A program made the translations under genes and the position numbers. Shown here one piece after another: positions 50,173 through 59,181 of a DNA stretch of 64,000 nucleotides. A model generated the notes under the pieces. That model made no database searches, had not been told where the DNA came from, and saw only the letters and a list, made by a program, of their open reading frames with translations. Position 1 is the first letter of the stretch. Each line of letters begins with the position of its first letter. The stretch comes from Agrococcus baldri (GTDB lineage: Bacteria; Actinomycetota; Actinomycetes; Actinomycetales; Microbacteriaceae): contig BJUU01000003.1 of assembly GCA_007988785.1 (NCBI GenBank), forward strand, positions 212,044 to 276,043, written 5' to 3'.

Positions 50173-50198
50173 ACTACACATATTGGATTCAATGTAGT
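50173..50198. promoter_or_regulatory. AT-rich imperfect palindrome, candidate RpiR operator
   Basis: ACTACA...ATTG-gatt-CAAT...TGTAGT in the 173-bp divergent region between the RpiR and second oxidase genes; AT content is well above the surroundings. Binding by the RpiR protein is inferred from position only. Confidence 0.45.
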
Positions 50199-50242
50199 AG
50201 AAACGACAACCATGGCAGCGACGCCGACGAGAGGAGCCTCGA

Positions 50243-51391
50243 ATGCATGACATCGCGATCATCGGCCTCGGGGCGCTCGGCGTGCACGCAGCGGCATCGG
50301 CGGCCCGGCGCGGACTGGACATCGTCGGCATCGAGACGCACCAACCTGCGCACGAGCGCGGCGCGACCGGCGGCCGTACCCGGATCTTCCGCATGGTCTA
50401 CACCTTCGGCGGCGACTATCTGCCCGCGCTGCTCGAAGCTGGCCGCGCGTGGGATCGGCTCGAGGCGCGGCATCCCGGTCGGGTGCTGCATCGCCATGGG
50501 GCGTTGCTGATCGGGAGCGCGGACGACCCGGAGCTCATCGCCGCGAGCTCCTCGGCCCTGCAGCACGGCATCCCCCACGAGGTGCTCACCGAGGCCCGGC
50601 TCGCCGAGCGCTGGGGCCAGCACCGCCTCCTGCCAGCAGACATCGCGATCGCCGATCCGGGCGGTGCGCTCCTGCTGCCGCAGTCGATCACGGCCGCTGT
50701 CTCGCAGGAGGCCGTCGAAGCCGGGGCGAGGCTGCACTACGGCGACGCAGCGACCACTATCGAGCCCATCGCGGGCGGTACCGAAGTGGTGTGCGAGTCC
50801 GGGCGGCGCGTGCGAGCGCGGCGGCTGATCGTCGCGGCCGGTGCGTGGTCGTCCGGCTTCGCGCCGGAGCTCGACGAGGCGATCGAGCTGCGCCGCGTCG
50901 TGCTGCAGTGGTTCAGCACCAGCGACCCCGCAGCCGCATCGCCGGCTCGCTTCCCCGTCGGCCTGCGCCGCAGCGGTGTGCTGCGCTACTCGTTCTTCCC
51001 GCAGACCGATGCGGACGGCATCAAGATCAACCTGCATCTGCCGAAGGCTGCGGTCGGCGACGTCGCTGCCGGCGCGCCCCCGGTCGCCGACGACTACGGC
51101 TCGGAGCTCGAGCCGTTGCTGCGACAGACGTTGCCAGGCATCGAACGCCGCACTCGGGTCGCCTCCTTCGTCGAGGGCTACACCAGCGACTACCGAATCG
51201 TGCTCGACCGGATCGCCGGTTTCGATGACGCGTGGGTACTCGCCGGCGGCTCCGGTCAGGCGTTCAAGTTCGCGCCCGTGCTCGCCGAGCACGCGCTCGA
51301 TCTCGCGCTCGAGGATGAGCCGCGGCTTGCGCTCGAAGGCGTCGTGCGCCGCATCTCGACCACTTCCACCAAGACGGTTGTCGGCCCCTAG
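50243..51391 (+). CDS. FAD-dependent oxidase, sarcosine oxidase (SoxA)-like
   Basis: 382 aa. The FAD motif is DIAIIGLGALGVHAAASAARRG; the next SoxA-type feature is ATGGRTRIFRMVY, then LIVAAGAWS (GAW motif of monomeric sarcosine/N-methyltryptophan oxidases) and the C-terminal DRIAGFDDAWVLAGGSGQAFKFAP, close to the GFSGHGFK-type flavin loop. The Cys that carries covalent FAD in true MSOX is replaced (SGQAFKFAP follows GS), so flavin may be non-covalent. The GAGAGGAG site precedes ATG 50243. It leads an operon with hyuA and hyuB; substrates could be sarcosine or another N-methyl amino acid. Confidence 0.85.
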   Translation: MHDIAIIGLGALGVHAAASAARRGLDIVGIETHQPAHERGATGGRTRIFRMVYTFGGDYLPALLEAGRAWDRLEARHPGRVLHRHGALLIGSADDPELIAASSSALQHGIPHEVLTEARLAERWGQHRLLPADIAIADPGGALLLPQSITAAVSQEAVEAGARLHYGDAATTIEPIAGGTEVVCESGRRVRARRLIVAAGAWSSGFAPELDEAIELRRVVLQWFSTSDPAAASPARFPVGLRRSGVLRYSFFPQTDADGIKINLHLPKAAVGDVAAGAPPVADDYGSELEPLLRQTLPGIERRTRVASFVEGYTSDYRIVLDRIAGFDDAWVLAGGSGQAFKFAPVLAEHALDLALEDEPRLALEGVVRRISTTSTKTVVGP

Positions 51392-51419
51392 CGGGCCGCA
51401 AGAGAGAGGAACATCTGCG

Positions 51420-53459
51420 ATGCGAATCGGAGTAGACGTCGGAGGCACGTTCACCGACATCACAGCGCTCGATGACGACGGCGCCTTCCACATCGGGAAG
51501 ATCCCGTCGACGCCGGACGATCAGTCGGTCGCACTGTCCGACGGCGTTCGCGGTGTGCTCGAGCGGGTTGGTGCAAGTGCGTCCACCGTCGACTACCTCG
51601 GGCACGGCACCACCGTCGCCACGAATACGCTGCTCGAGCTCAACGGCTCGTCGACCGCCCTGGTCGTGACGCGCGGCTTCCGCGACGTGCTCGAGATCGC
51701 GCGTCAGAAGAGACCGAGCCTCTACGACCTGTTCGCGCAGAAACCCCGCGTCCTCGTGCCGCGCCGGCTGGTCTTCGAGGTCGACGAGCGGCTTGCGGGT
51801 GACGGCACCGAGATCCGTGGCGTGCGAGAGGACGATCTCGAGCGGCTGCTGCTCGAGCTATCGGCCGTCGACGTCGACGCCGTCGCCATCTGCTTCCTGC
51901 ACAGCTACCGCGACGACGCGCACGAGCGGCAGGTCGCCGACGCGATTCGACAGCGGTTCCCAGAGCGGTACGTCACGCGTTCGAGCGAAGTCGCGCCCGA
52001 GTTCCGCGAGTACGAGCGGCTGTCGACGACCGTCATCAACGCCTTCGTGGGTCCGCGCATGCACGGCTACGTCTCGCGCCTCGAGCGGCGGTCGCGCGAC
52101 CTGGGCGTGCCCGTGTCGCCGAAGATCATCCAGTCCAACGGCGGCGTGGTCTCGCCGGACTCGATCGTGCGCCGACCGGTCACGACGCTGCTGTCCGGCC
52201 CCAGTGCCGGAGTGCTTGGCGCGGCGTGGGTCGCCGCGCAGTCCGGCCACCGGGATCTCGTGACGTTCGACATGGGTGGTACCAGCACCGACGTCTGCCT
52301 CGTGCGAGACGGACGGGCGCTCGTGGCGAGCGAGCGCAGCATCGACGGCTACGTCGTGCGCACGCCCAGCGCCAATGTGCACACGGTGGGCGCGGGCGGC
52401 GGTTCGATCGCCCGAGTGGACGGCGCAGGAGCGTTGCAGGTCGGCCCCCGCAGCGCAGGCGCCCGACCCGGCCCTGCCGCATACGGCTTCGGCGGCACCC
52501 AGGCGACCGTGACGGATGCCAACGTGCTCCTGGGCAGGCAGAACCCCGACCAGATCATCGGCGACGACCTGCGCCTCGATGTCGGGGCTGCCGAGCGCGT
52601 CGTGGGGAAGATCGGTGACGGCCTCGGCGTGAATGTGCACGACGCGGCGCTGGGCGTCGTGCGCGTGGCGAACTCGCACATGGCGCGAGCCGTTCGGCAG
52701 GTGAGCGTCGACAACGGCGACGACCCACGCGATCTCGCCCTGGTGGCATACGGGGGTGCGGGCCCGCTGCATGCCATCGAGGTCGCACGTGAGGTCGGCA
52801 TGCGCACGGTGCTCGTGCCGCCGCACCCGGGAACCCTCTGCGCGCTCGGCCTGCTCGTCAGCGAGGTGCGCACCGAGCTGCTTCGCTCGAGCCTCATCGA
52901 CATCGCCGGAGATGCGGCACCGCTCCGTGCCGTCATCGCCGAGCTGCGAGAGGCCGCTGAGCAGTGGTTCGATCGCGAGCGGATCCCCACGGCCGAGCGC
53001 TCGACTCGATTCGTGCTCGACATGCGATACCAGCGGCAGAACTTCGAGCTGCAGGTCGACGTCGGCGACGGCGACGTGCGCGACGAGCATCTCGACGAGA
53101 TCGTGGCGCGCTTCCACGAGACGCACCGGCGCAGCTACGGCTTCGCACACCCGGGCAGCACCGTACGGATCGTGAACGTGACGGTCATCGCTGCGCAACC
53201 CGTGCAGGCGCCGGTCGCGCCGCTGCTGCCCGAGCGCGATGCGGGCGACGCCGCCTCGGTCATCGCCCGCCGTGAGGTGCGGTTCGAAGAGGTCGGTGCC
53301 CTCTCGGCCGAGATCCACGACCGCGAGCTGCTGCGAGCCGGAGATGTCATCGTCGGGCCTGCCGTGATCGAGCAGCAGGACTCGACGACCGTCTTGCCAC
53401 CGGCCACTCGATCGGTGGTCGACCCCTTCGGAACGCTCATTGTGGAGGTGCGCGCGTGA
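51420..53459 (+). CDS. hyuA: Hydantoinase/oxoprolinase family subunit A
   Basis: 679 aa. The N-terminal ATP-binding fold is marked by IGVDVGGTFTDITALDDDG and GHGTTVATNTLLE, the second phosphate loop by FDMGGTSTDVCLV, and NGGVVSPDS and GAGGGSIARVD follow. These are the HyuA-type ATP-dependent amidohydrolases (5-oxoprolinase, N-methylhydantoinase, acetone carboxylase beta). ATG 51420 has GAGAGAGG upstream, 28 bp after the oxidase gene. It pairs with HyuB (GTGA overlap) to form the enzyme. Which cyclic amide it opens cannot be read; the SoxA-like neighbour suggests an N-methyl compound. Confidence 0.92.
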   Translation: MRIGVDVGGTFTDITALDDDGAFHIGKIPSTPDDQSVALSDGVRGVLERVGASASTVDYLGHGTTVATNTLLELNGSSTALVVTRGFRDVLEIARQKRPSLYDLFAQKPRVLVPRRLVFEVDERLAGDGTEIRGVREDDLERLLLELSAVDVDAVAICFLHSYRDDAHERQVADAIRQRFPERYVTRSSEVAPEFREYERLSTTVINAFVGPRMHGYVSRLERRSRDLGVPVSPKIIQSNGGVVSPDSIVRRPVTTLLSGPSAGVLGAAWVAAQSGHRDLVTFDMGGTSTDVCLVRDGRALVASERSIDGYVVRTPSANVHTVGAGGGSIARVDGAGALQVGPRSAGARPGPAAYGFGGTQATVTDANVLLGRQNPDQIIGDDLRLDVGAAERVVGKIGDGLGVNVHDAALGVVRVANSHMARAVRQVSVDNGDDPRDLALVAYGGAGPLHAIEVAREVGMRTVLVPPHPGTLCALGLLVSEVRTELLRSSLIDIAGDAAPLRAVIAELREAAEQWFDRERIPTAERSTRFVLDMRYQRQNFELQVDVGDGDVRDEHLDEIVARFHETHRRSYGFAHPGSTVRIVNVTVIAAQPVQAPVAPLLPERDAGDAASVIARREVRFEEVGALSAEIHDRELLRAGDVIVGPAVIEQQDSTTVLPPATRSVVDPFGTLIVEVRA

Positions 53460-55213
53460 CCACGACAGAACCGCGGCAGGAGGCGGTCGACTCGATCACC
53501 GTGCAGGTGATCGGCAATGCCCTGCTGTCCATCGCTGAGGAAGCGGGCACGATGCTGCGCCGCGCCAGCTACTCGACGAACATCAAGGAGCGCGCCGACT
53601 GCTCCACTGCGATCTTCGACGGCGCGGGCCGACTCATCGCGCAGGCCGAGCACATCCCCATCCACATGGGCTCGATGGCGGGCGCGGTCGGCCGTCTCAG
53701 CGGCCGAATCCCCGGGTACGAGCAGATCGCCGTCCGCCCGGGCGACGTCTTCATCACGAACGACCCCTACGCAGGCGGCGGCACCCACCTGCCGGACATC
53801 ACCATGGTCGCGCCCGTGTTCACCGATGGTCTGATCGTCGGCTGGAGTGCGAACATCGCGCATCACTCCGATGTCGGCGGACACGTTCCAGGCAGCAACT
53901 CCGGCGATTCGACCACGCTGTTCATGGAGGGTCTGCGGATCCCCCTGGTCAAGATCGTGAGCGAGGGCGAGGTCGTCGACGACGTGCTCGCATTCGTGCT
54001 GCTCAACTCGCGCCTGCCGGAGGAGCGCTACGGCGATCTGCTCGCCCAGCAGTCGGCGGCTGCGATCGGTGCGCAGCGGTTCGTCGAGCTGCACGAGAAG
54101 TACGGGACCGAGGTAGTCGGGATCGCGAGCCACGAACTGCTGGGGTACGCGGAGCGCCGACTGCAGCTTGCCGTCGAGGCGGTGCCGGACGGGGAATACA
54201 CCTTCACCGATTGGCTCGATCCTGACCGCGAGGGCGAGGACCGCATCCCGATCGTCGCGACCGTCCGCGTGAGCGGGACCCGAATCGCGCTCGACTTCGC
54301 CGGCACGGGGCGCGAGGCGACGGTGGCTGTGAACGTCGTCCGCAGCGCGCTGGAGGCCACGGTCTACTACGCGCTCAAGGCGGCGCTGGACCCGGGCATC
54401 CCAGCGAACGGCGGCTTCTTCGACGCCGTGGAGATCTCCGCGCCCGAGGGGACGATCCTCAACCCGCGCCAGCCGGCGCCGGTCGCGGCCCGCACCGACA
54501 CGTGCCAGCGCATCGTGGACGCCATCTTCGGCGCGCTCGCGCAGGCGCTGCCCGACCGGATCCCCGCGGGCAGCCATTCCTCGATCACCTACGTCAACTT
54601 CTCGGGACTCGGGGACAACTTCTACGTCTATCCCGAGGTCATCGCAGGTGGCGCGGGGGCCCGACCGAAGGCGGATGGGCTCGACGCGGTGCAGGTGCAC
54701 GTGACCAACTCGTCGAACCTGCCGATCGAGTCGCTCGAGACCGAGTACCCGCTGCTGGTCGAGGCATACGAGCTCGTGCAGGATTCTGGAGGTGCCGGTC
54801 TGCATCGAGGAGGACTCGCGATACGACGAGACATCAGGATCCTGGGCGACGGCGCCGAATTCTCTGCGCACGCCGACCGGCAATCGCTGCCCCCGGCAGG
54901 CTACGGTGGCGGGCTGAACGGGACGCCGGGCCGCTTCACCGTCCGACCGGGTGGGCCCGATGAGCGGGTGCTCCCGGGCGGCCGTGTCAGCGGGGTCCTG
55001 CTGCGCGGCGGCGACATCATGCGAGTGCAGAGCCCCGGCGCGGGCGGTTTCGGCTCGCCGCTGGAGCGCGATCCGCAGTCCGTGCTCACTGACGTGCTCG
55101 ACGGGCGCGTGAGCGCGGTCGCCGCTCGCGACATCTACGCCGTCGTGCTCGACGGCGCCACCGTCGACGCCGCAGCCACCTCGGCGCTGCGCTCTCAGCG
55201 GAAGGCGGACTGA
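53456..55213 (+). CDS. hyuB: Hydantoinase/oxoprolinase family subunit B
   Basis: 585 aa. HyuB signatures are ERADCSTAIFD, HIPIHMGSM, FITNDPYAGGGTHLPDIT, ANIAHHSDVGGHVPGSNSG and NDNG-like GGGFGSPL near the end. It supplies the second half of the ATP-dependent ring-opening enzyme. It overlaps hyuA by GTGA. The tctC lipoprotein gene follows after 95 bp, so the operon likely continues into the transporter. The final 95 bp before tctC hold a 31-codon frame that I do not annotate. Confidence 0.92.
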   Translation: MTTTEPRQEAVDSITVQVIGNALLSIAEEAGTMLRRASYSTNIKERADCSTAIFDGAGRLIAQAEHIPIHMGSMAGAVGRLSGRIPGYEQIAVRPGDVFITNDPYAGGGTHLPDITMVAPVFTDGLIVGWSANIAHHSDVGGHVPGSNSGDSTTLFMEGLRIPLVKIVSEGEVVDDVLAFVLLNSRLPEERYGDLLAQQSAAAIGAQRFVELHEKYGTEVVGIASHELLGYAERRLQLAVEAVPDGEYTFTDWLDPDREGEDRIPIVATVRVSGTRIALDFAGTGREATVAVNVVRSALEATVYYALKAALDPGIPANGGFFDAVEISAPEGTILNPRQPAPVAARTDTCQRIVDAIFGALAQALPDRIPAGSHSSITYVNFSGLGDNFYVYPEVIAGGAGARPKADGLDAVQVHVTNSSNLPIESLETEYPLLVEAYELVQDSGGAGLHRGGLAIRRDIRILGDGAEFSAHADRQSLPPAGYGGGLNGTPGRFTVRPGGPDERVLPGGRVSGVLLRGGDIMRVQSPGAGGFGSPLERDPQSVLTDVLDGRVSAVAARDIYAVVLDGATVDAAATSALRSQRKAD

Positions 55214-55308
55214 GTCGTGTCCTTGCACTTCCCCCACAGCACGTCCATCCGGGTCCTGCAGCACGAGGTGCGGCACCCATCGAACCCATCGCTCAACGAG
55301 GAGAGATC

Positions 55309-56301
55309 ATGACCACCACACGACCCCGACGCGCAGCGATCGCAGTGATCGCGGCAGGTGCGCTCGCGCTGAGCGCCTGCGCGACCGACCTGCCCGGCGG
55401 CAGCGCCGAGCAGAGCGACTATCCGACGCGCGCCATCGACCTGGTCCTGCCATTCGGCGCAGGCGGTGCGACCGACCTCGCGGCACGTGCGATGGCAGAC
55501 GCACTCGCATCCGAGCTGGGGCAGCCGTTCAACGCCACGAATCAGACCGGTGCCCAGCAGGTGACCGCGGTCAGCAACGTCATCGGCTCTGCCGATGACG
55601 GCTACACGCTGCTCGCCGACGGAGGGGGTTCGTCCACGGTGCAGTCGCTGCTGCCCGACCTTCCCTATGCCTGGGATGACCGAACCTTCGTCGCCAGAGT
55701 GGCCGGCGGCGCGCACGCCTACGCCGTCGGCGCCGGCAGCGGCATCGCGACGCTCGACGAGCTGGTGGAGCGCGCGACGTCGGATCCCAGCAGTTTCCGC
55801 GTCGCGTGGTTGAGCGGCACGTCGACGAGCGACTTCGCGACGCTCCAGTTGCTTCAGGCGATAGGCGTCGATCCCAATGAGGTCATCCGTGTGCCGTTCT
55901 CTGGTTCGGGCGATGCCATGCAGGCGGCGGCCGCCGGCGATGTCGACCTCGCGTCAGGCGGCACCAGTGCCATCGCCTCCCTGTACTCCTCGGGCGATCT
56001 TGTGCCGGTTGCGCTGACCGGTGCCGACCCGAACTACCCCGATCTGCCGCTCACTGCCGACCTCGGCTATCCCGAGCTCGACATGACCTACTGGGTGGGG
56101 CTCTCGGGTCCCGCCGGATTGCAGGAATCGGTCCGGGACACGCTCGCGGGCACGCTCGAGCAGCTCGGAGACGAGGGAGCGCTCGACGACTCTTTCGAGA
56201 CGCTCGGCATGACGGTCGACGTCGTCACCGGCGAGGAGCTCAGCACGCAGGTGCACGAGGAGGCTGAGACGTTCGCCGAGCTGAATGCGCTGGTGAGCTG
56301 A
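55309..56301 (+). CDS. Tripartite tricarboxylate transporter substrate-binding lipoprotein (TctC/Bug)
   Basis: 330 aa. The lipobox LALSAC places lipid on Cys24. The Bug-fold follows: YPTRAIDLVLPFGAGGATDL (the two loops that contact a carboxylate), then the ADGGGSSTVQS and GTSTSDFATLQL segments. It captures a small organic acid outside the membrane and hands it to TctAB. Ligand type is not visible; many Bug proteins bind aromatic or dicarboxylic acids. GAGGAGAG precedes the ATG. tctB overlaps by 1 bp. Confidence 0.92.
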   Translation: MTTTRPRRAAIAVIAAGALALSACATDLPGGSAEQSDYPTRAIDLVLPFGAGGATDLAARAMADALASELGQPFNATNQTGAQQVTAVSNVIGSADDGYTLLADGGGSSTVQSLLPDLPYAWDDRTFVARVAGGAHAYAVGAGSGIATLDELVERATSDPSSFRVAWLSGTSTSDFATLQLLQAIGVDPNEVIRVPFSGSGDAMQAAAAGDVDLASGGTSAIASLYSSGDLVPVALTGADPNYPDLPLTADLGYPELDMTYWVGLSGPAGLQESVRDTLAGTLEQLGDEGALDDSFETLGMTVDVVTGEELSTQVHEEAETFAELNALVS

Positions 56302-56870
56302 TGACGCGGCTCTCCGCTCTGGCGCGATCGCCAGAGATGTGGGCGTACGCGCTGCTGAGCGCGGCTGCGCTGATCGCACTGGCCAACGGCCTCCTGCTGA
56401 TCGTGCAGGCAGCGGGGAGCGGACCCGAGAGCGCCGCCGGATGGTTCGTCGGTCTTGCAGGGTTCGTGCTGCTCGGTCTCGTCGCGCTCGCCGTCCGACA
56501 GGACCGGAGGTTCGTCGCAGAGTCGGTCGTCACCTCGATCGCACAGGTGATCGTCGCGGAGGAGGAGGCGGCCGGGCGTGATGTCGGGGAGCGGTTCCAG
56601 ACCGAGCTGCCGCCGGTCCCTCCTCGCGAGGCGGCGCGAGCCCTGCTGATCACCGGAGCTTTCGTCGTGGCGTGGATGGTGCTGCTGCCATGGATCGGCT
56701 TCGGACTCGCCACCGCGCTCTTCTGTGCTGCCTACATCGTCGTCGTGGCGAAGCGGAAGTGGTGGGTCGGCGCGATCGCGGGTGTGGCCATCGGCGGTGC
56801 GCTCGCGCTGCTGTTCTCGATCGTGGGCGTGCTCGTCCCGACCGGTGCCCTGTGGTACCTGATCGCATGA
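56301..56870 (+). CDS. Tripartite tricarboxylate transporter small membrane subunit TctB
   Basis: 189 aa with four predicted membrane segments: about 14-36, 47-63, 113-131 and 135-180 (two helices). A cytosolic loop rich in Glu/Arg lies between the second and third. This is the TctB arrangement. Its ATG shares one base with the tctC stop. tctA follows 19 bp later. Confidence 0.9.
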   Translation: MTRLSALARSPEMWAYALLSAAALIALANGLLLIVQAAGSGPESAAGWFVGLAGFVLLGLVALAVRQDRRFVAESVVTSIAQVIVAEEEAAGRDVGERFQTELPPVPPREAARALLITGAFVVAWMVLLPWIGFGLATALFCAAYIVVVAKRKWWVGAIAGVAIGGALALLFSIVGVLVPTGALWYLIA

Positions 56871-56889
56871 ACGAAGGAGTAGCGGCACC

Positions 56890-58401
56890 ATGACCCCAGA
56901 CGTCATCCTCGCCGGATTCGGCGAGATCCTCACCCTCGAGCGCCTCGCGATCGCATTCCTCGGCTGCTTCGCCGGCACGTTCTTCGGCGTGCTGCCCGGA
57001 CTGGGGCCGGTCACCGCCATCGCGGTGCTGTTCCCGATCACGACGTACCTCGATCCTGTCTCGGGGATACTGATGCTCGCGGCGGTCTACTACGGCGGCA
57101 TGTACGGCGGCTCGACGACAGCGATCCTCCTCAACATCCCCGGCGAGGTGTCCTCGTTGCCGGCTGCGCTCGAGGGGTACCCGCTGACCAAGCGCGGTCG
57201 TGCTGGGGCCGCACTGGCCACTGCTGCAGTGTCGTCGTTCGTGGCGGGCGTCGTCGGCACCATCGGCGTCATGATCATCGGGCCGACGATCGCGCGGGTC
57301 GCGCTTGCATTCGGCCCTCCGGAGCAGTTCGGACTGATCCTGTTCGCGCTCACCGCGATCTCAGGGTTGGTGGCGGGTTCGCTGGTCAAGGGTCTCGCGA
57401 TGGCGGTGCTCGGCATCCTCCTGTCGATCGTCGGGTACGACGCGATCTCCGGCGCGCAGGTGATGACCTTCGGATCGTGGACGCTCGCACAGGGATTCAG
57501 CGTCGTCCCGGTGATGATCGGCCTGTTCGGGATCGGGGAGATCCTGAAGACGCTCGTCCAGCGCAACGCCGACGTCGTGGTAGCTCCTGTCGGCTCACTG
57601 CTGCCCACTCGAGAGGAGCGTCGCGCCGCGGTCGGGCCTACCGCCCGTGGAACCCTGCAGGGCTTCTTCCTTGGCTTGATCCCCGGGATGCTGCCCTCGA
57701 TCACGTCCTTCCTCAACTACAGCTGGGAGCGGCGCCGTGCGGAGCGGCGCGGCGACTCGCAGTTCGGCAAGGGAGCGATCCAAGGGATCGCGGGCCCCGA
57801 GGCCGCGAACAACGGTGCAGCCATGGGCGGCTTCGTGCCGCTGTTCAGCCTCGGCATCCCTACAGGGCCGTCGATGGCGCTGATCCTCGCCGCACTGCTC
57901 GTCTACGGGCTCGTGCCCGGGCCGATGCTGTTCACGCAGGAGGCGGAGTTCACCGCGGGGGTGTTGGCGAGCTTCCTGATCGCCAACGTCATCCTGCTGG
58001 TGCTCAACCTGCCGCTCGTGGGGCTCTGGGCCAAGATCGCGCGAGTTCCCTTCAGCATCATGGGACCGATCGTCATCGTCTGCTGCCTCGTGGGTTCGTT
58101 GCTCGAACGCAACAGCATGTTCGATGTAGGAGTCTGCGCGGCGTTCGGGTTCATCGCGCTGCTGCTCGACCGAGCCAAGCTGCCGCTCGCCCCGCTCGTA
58201 ATGGGGTTCATCCTCGGTCCCTCGTTCCAGGAGACGATGCGACAGTCGTTCACGATGTCGCCGACGTTCTTCGTCGAGCGTCCGATCTTCATCGCGTTCG
58301 CGCTGGCCGCTGCGGCGACCGTGGCGTTCGCAGTCGTGCGCGCGGTTCGCACCGCGCGCATGCAGCGAGCCTCGAGGGACGGCGCGCTCGTGCGCCACTG
58401 A
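56890..58401 (+). CDS. Tripartite tricarboxylate transporter large membrane subunit TctA
   Basis: 503 aa, about twelve membrane segments. TctA signatures are GVLPGLGPVTAIAVLFPITT, YYGGMYGGSTTAILLNIPGE and GAAMGGFVPLFSLGIPTGPS. It is the permease that drives uptake with the ion gradient. The gene closes the island that begins with the SoxA-like oxidase; the terminator hairpin at 58414-58448 separates it from the GntR operon. The order C-B-A is the common one. Confidence 0.94.
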   Translation: MTPDVILAGFGEILTLERLAIAFLGCFAGTFFGVLPGLGPVTAIAVLFPITTYLDPVSGILMLAAVYYGGMYGGSTTAILLNIPGEVSSLPAALEGYPLTKRGRAGAALATAAVSSFVAGVVGTIGVMIIGPTIARVALAFGPPEQFGLILFALTAISGLVAGSLVKGLAMAVLGILLSIVGYDAISGAQVMTFGSWTLAQGFSVVPVMIGLFGIGEILKTLVQRNADVVVAPVGSLLPTREERRAAVGPTARGTLQGFFLGLIPGMLPSITSFLNYSWERRRAERRGDSQFGKGAIQGIAGPEAANNGAAMGGFVPLFSLGIPTGPSMALILAALLVYGLVPGPMLFTQEAEFTAGVLASFLIANVILLVLNLPLVGLWAKIARVPFSIMGPIVIVCCLVGSLLERNSMFDVGVCAAFGFIALLLDRAKLPLAPLVMGFILGPSFQETMRQSFTMSPTFFVERPIFIAFALAAAATVAFAVVRAVRTARMQRASRDGALVRH

Positions 58402-58413
58402 GTCGCGTGTGCC

Positions 58414-58448
58414 GAGAAGGATCGGGGAACGCATCCTCGGTCCTTCTC
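58414..58448 (+). terminator. Hairpin after tctA
   Basis: GAGAAGGA / TCCTTCTC arms with a mostly paired inner part (TCGGGGA / TCCTCGG) 13 bp after the stop. Confidence 0.7.
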
Positions 58449-58470
58449 CTCGCGCCGGCTTGTGCCAGTG

Positions 58471-58495
58471 GGTATGACCGTAATACCGTCATACC
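58471..58495. promoter_or_regulatory. Candidate GntR operator
   Basis: GGTATGAC-CGTAATACC-GTCATACC: perfect 8-bp arms 9 bp apart with a third ATACC half-site in the spacer, 17 bp before the GntR ATG. The position suggests autoregulation. Confidence 0.6.
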
Positions 58496-58512
58496 GAACC
58501 CTGGAGGTCGCG

Positions 58513-59181
58513 ATGACGCTGGAACGACGAGCAGCCCCGCTGCGCGAGCAGGCCGTGGAGGCGCTGCGCGCATCGATCGTACGCGGTGAGCTGGCGCCCG
58601 GCGCTCGCATCACCGAGAAGTCGCTCGAGCTGCGGCTCGGCGTCAGCCGTACGGTCGTGCGCGAGGCGCTGCGGCAGCTCGAGAGCGAGCGGCTCGTGCA
58701 CATCCAGCCCGGGTCAGGACCGGTGGTCGCCGAGCTCACGACCGACGAGGCGCGGCAGCTCTACGAGGTGCGCGCGGCGCTCGAGGCGACGGCGGCGCGG
58801 CTCGCGGCGCGCCACGGCGATGCACGCCAGATCCGCGCGCTCCAGGCGGCCTTCGCCCGCATCGGCGAGCAGCCGCCGTCGTCGCTGGACGAGCAGCTGG
58901 CGATCAAGAACGCCTTCTATGACGCACTCATCGCGGCGAGCCGCAACCAGATCATCGGCGAGCAGCTTGCCAACGTGCAGGCCCGCATCAGCCAGCTGCG
59001 CGCCGTCACGCTCTCGGCGCCGAACCGCCAGCCTGCGATGCGTGCCGAGCTCGGCGCCGTGGTCGACGCGATCGCGCGCGGCGATGCCGACGCCGCCTAC
59101 GACCACTCCGTTGCGCACGTGATGGCCGCATCCGCCATCGCCCTCGCGCACCTCGAGGCCCACGAGGAGGCCATCGCATGA
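58513..59181 (+). CDS. GntR-family regulator, FCD subfamily
   Basis: 222 aa from ATG 58513, chosen for its GGAGG site; an earlier GTG at 58462 would run through the operator. The winged helix is LREQAVEALRASIVRGELAP, then TEKSLELRLGVSRTVVREAL, ending RQLESERLVHI. The FCD effector domain (ARQLYEVRAALEATAARLAA; FYDALIAASRN; SVAHV) follows. Some usual metal-binding His positions are altered (FY in place of FH), so the effector site may be unusual. It heads an operon of five enzymes with ATGA overlaps and probably represses it until the substrate or an intermediate binds. Confidence 0.92.
   Translation: MTLERRAAPLREQAVEALRASIVRGELAPGARITEKSLELRLGVSRTVVREALRQLESERLVHIQPGSGPVVAELTTDEARQLYEVRAALEATAARLAARHGDARQIRALQAAFARIGEQPPSSLDEQLAIKNAFYDALIAASRNQIIGEQLANVQARISQLRAVTLSAPNRQPAMRAELGAVVDAIARGDADAAYDHSVAHVMAASAIALAHLEAHEEAIA

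Noticed and set aside
55217..55312. 31-codon frame between hyuB and tctC
   Set aside because: Its end carries the tctC ribosome-binding site and the peptide has no recognisable feature; coupling by ATGA is possible but not enough.
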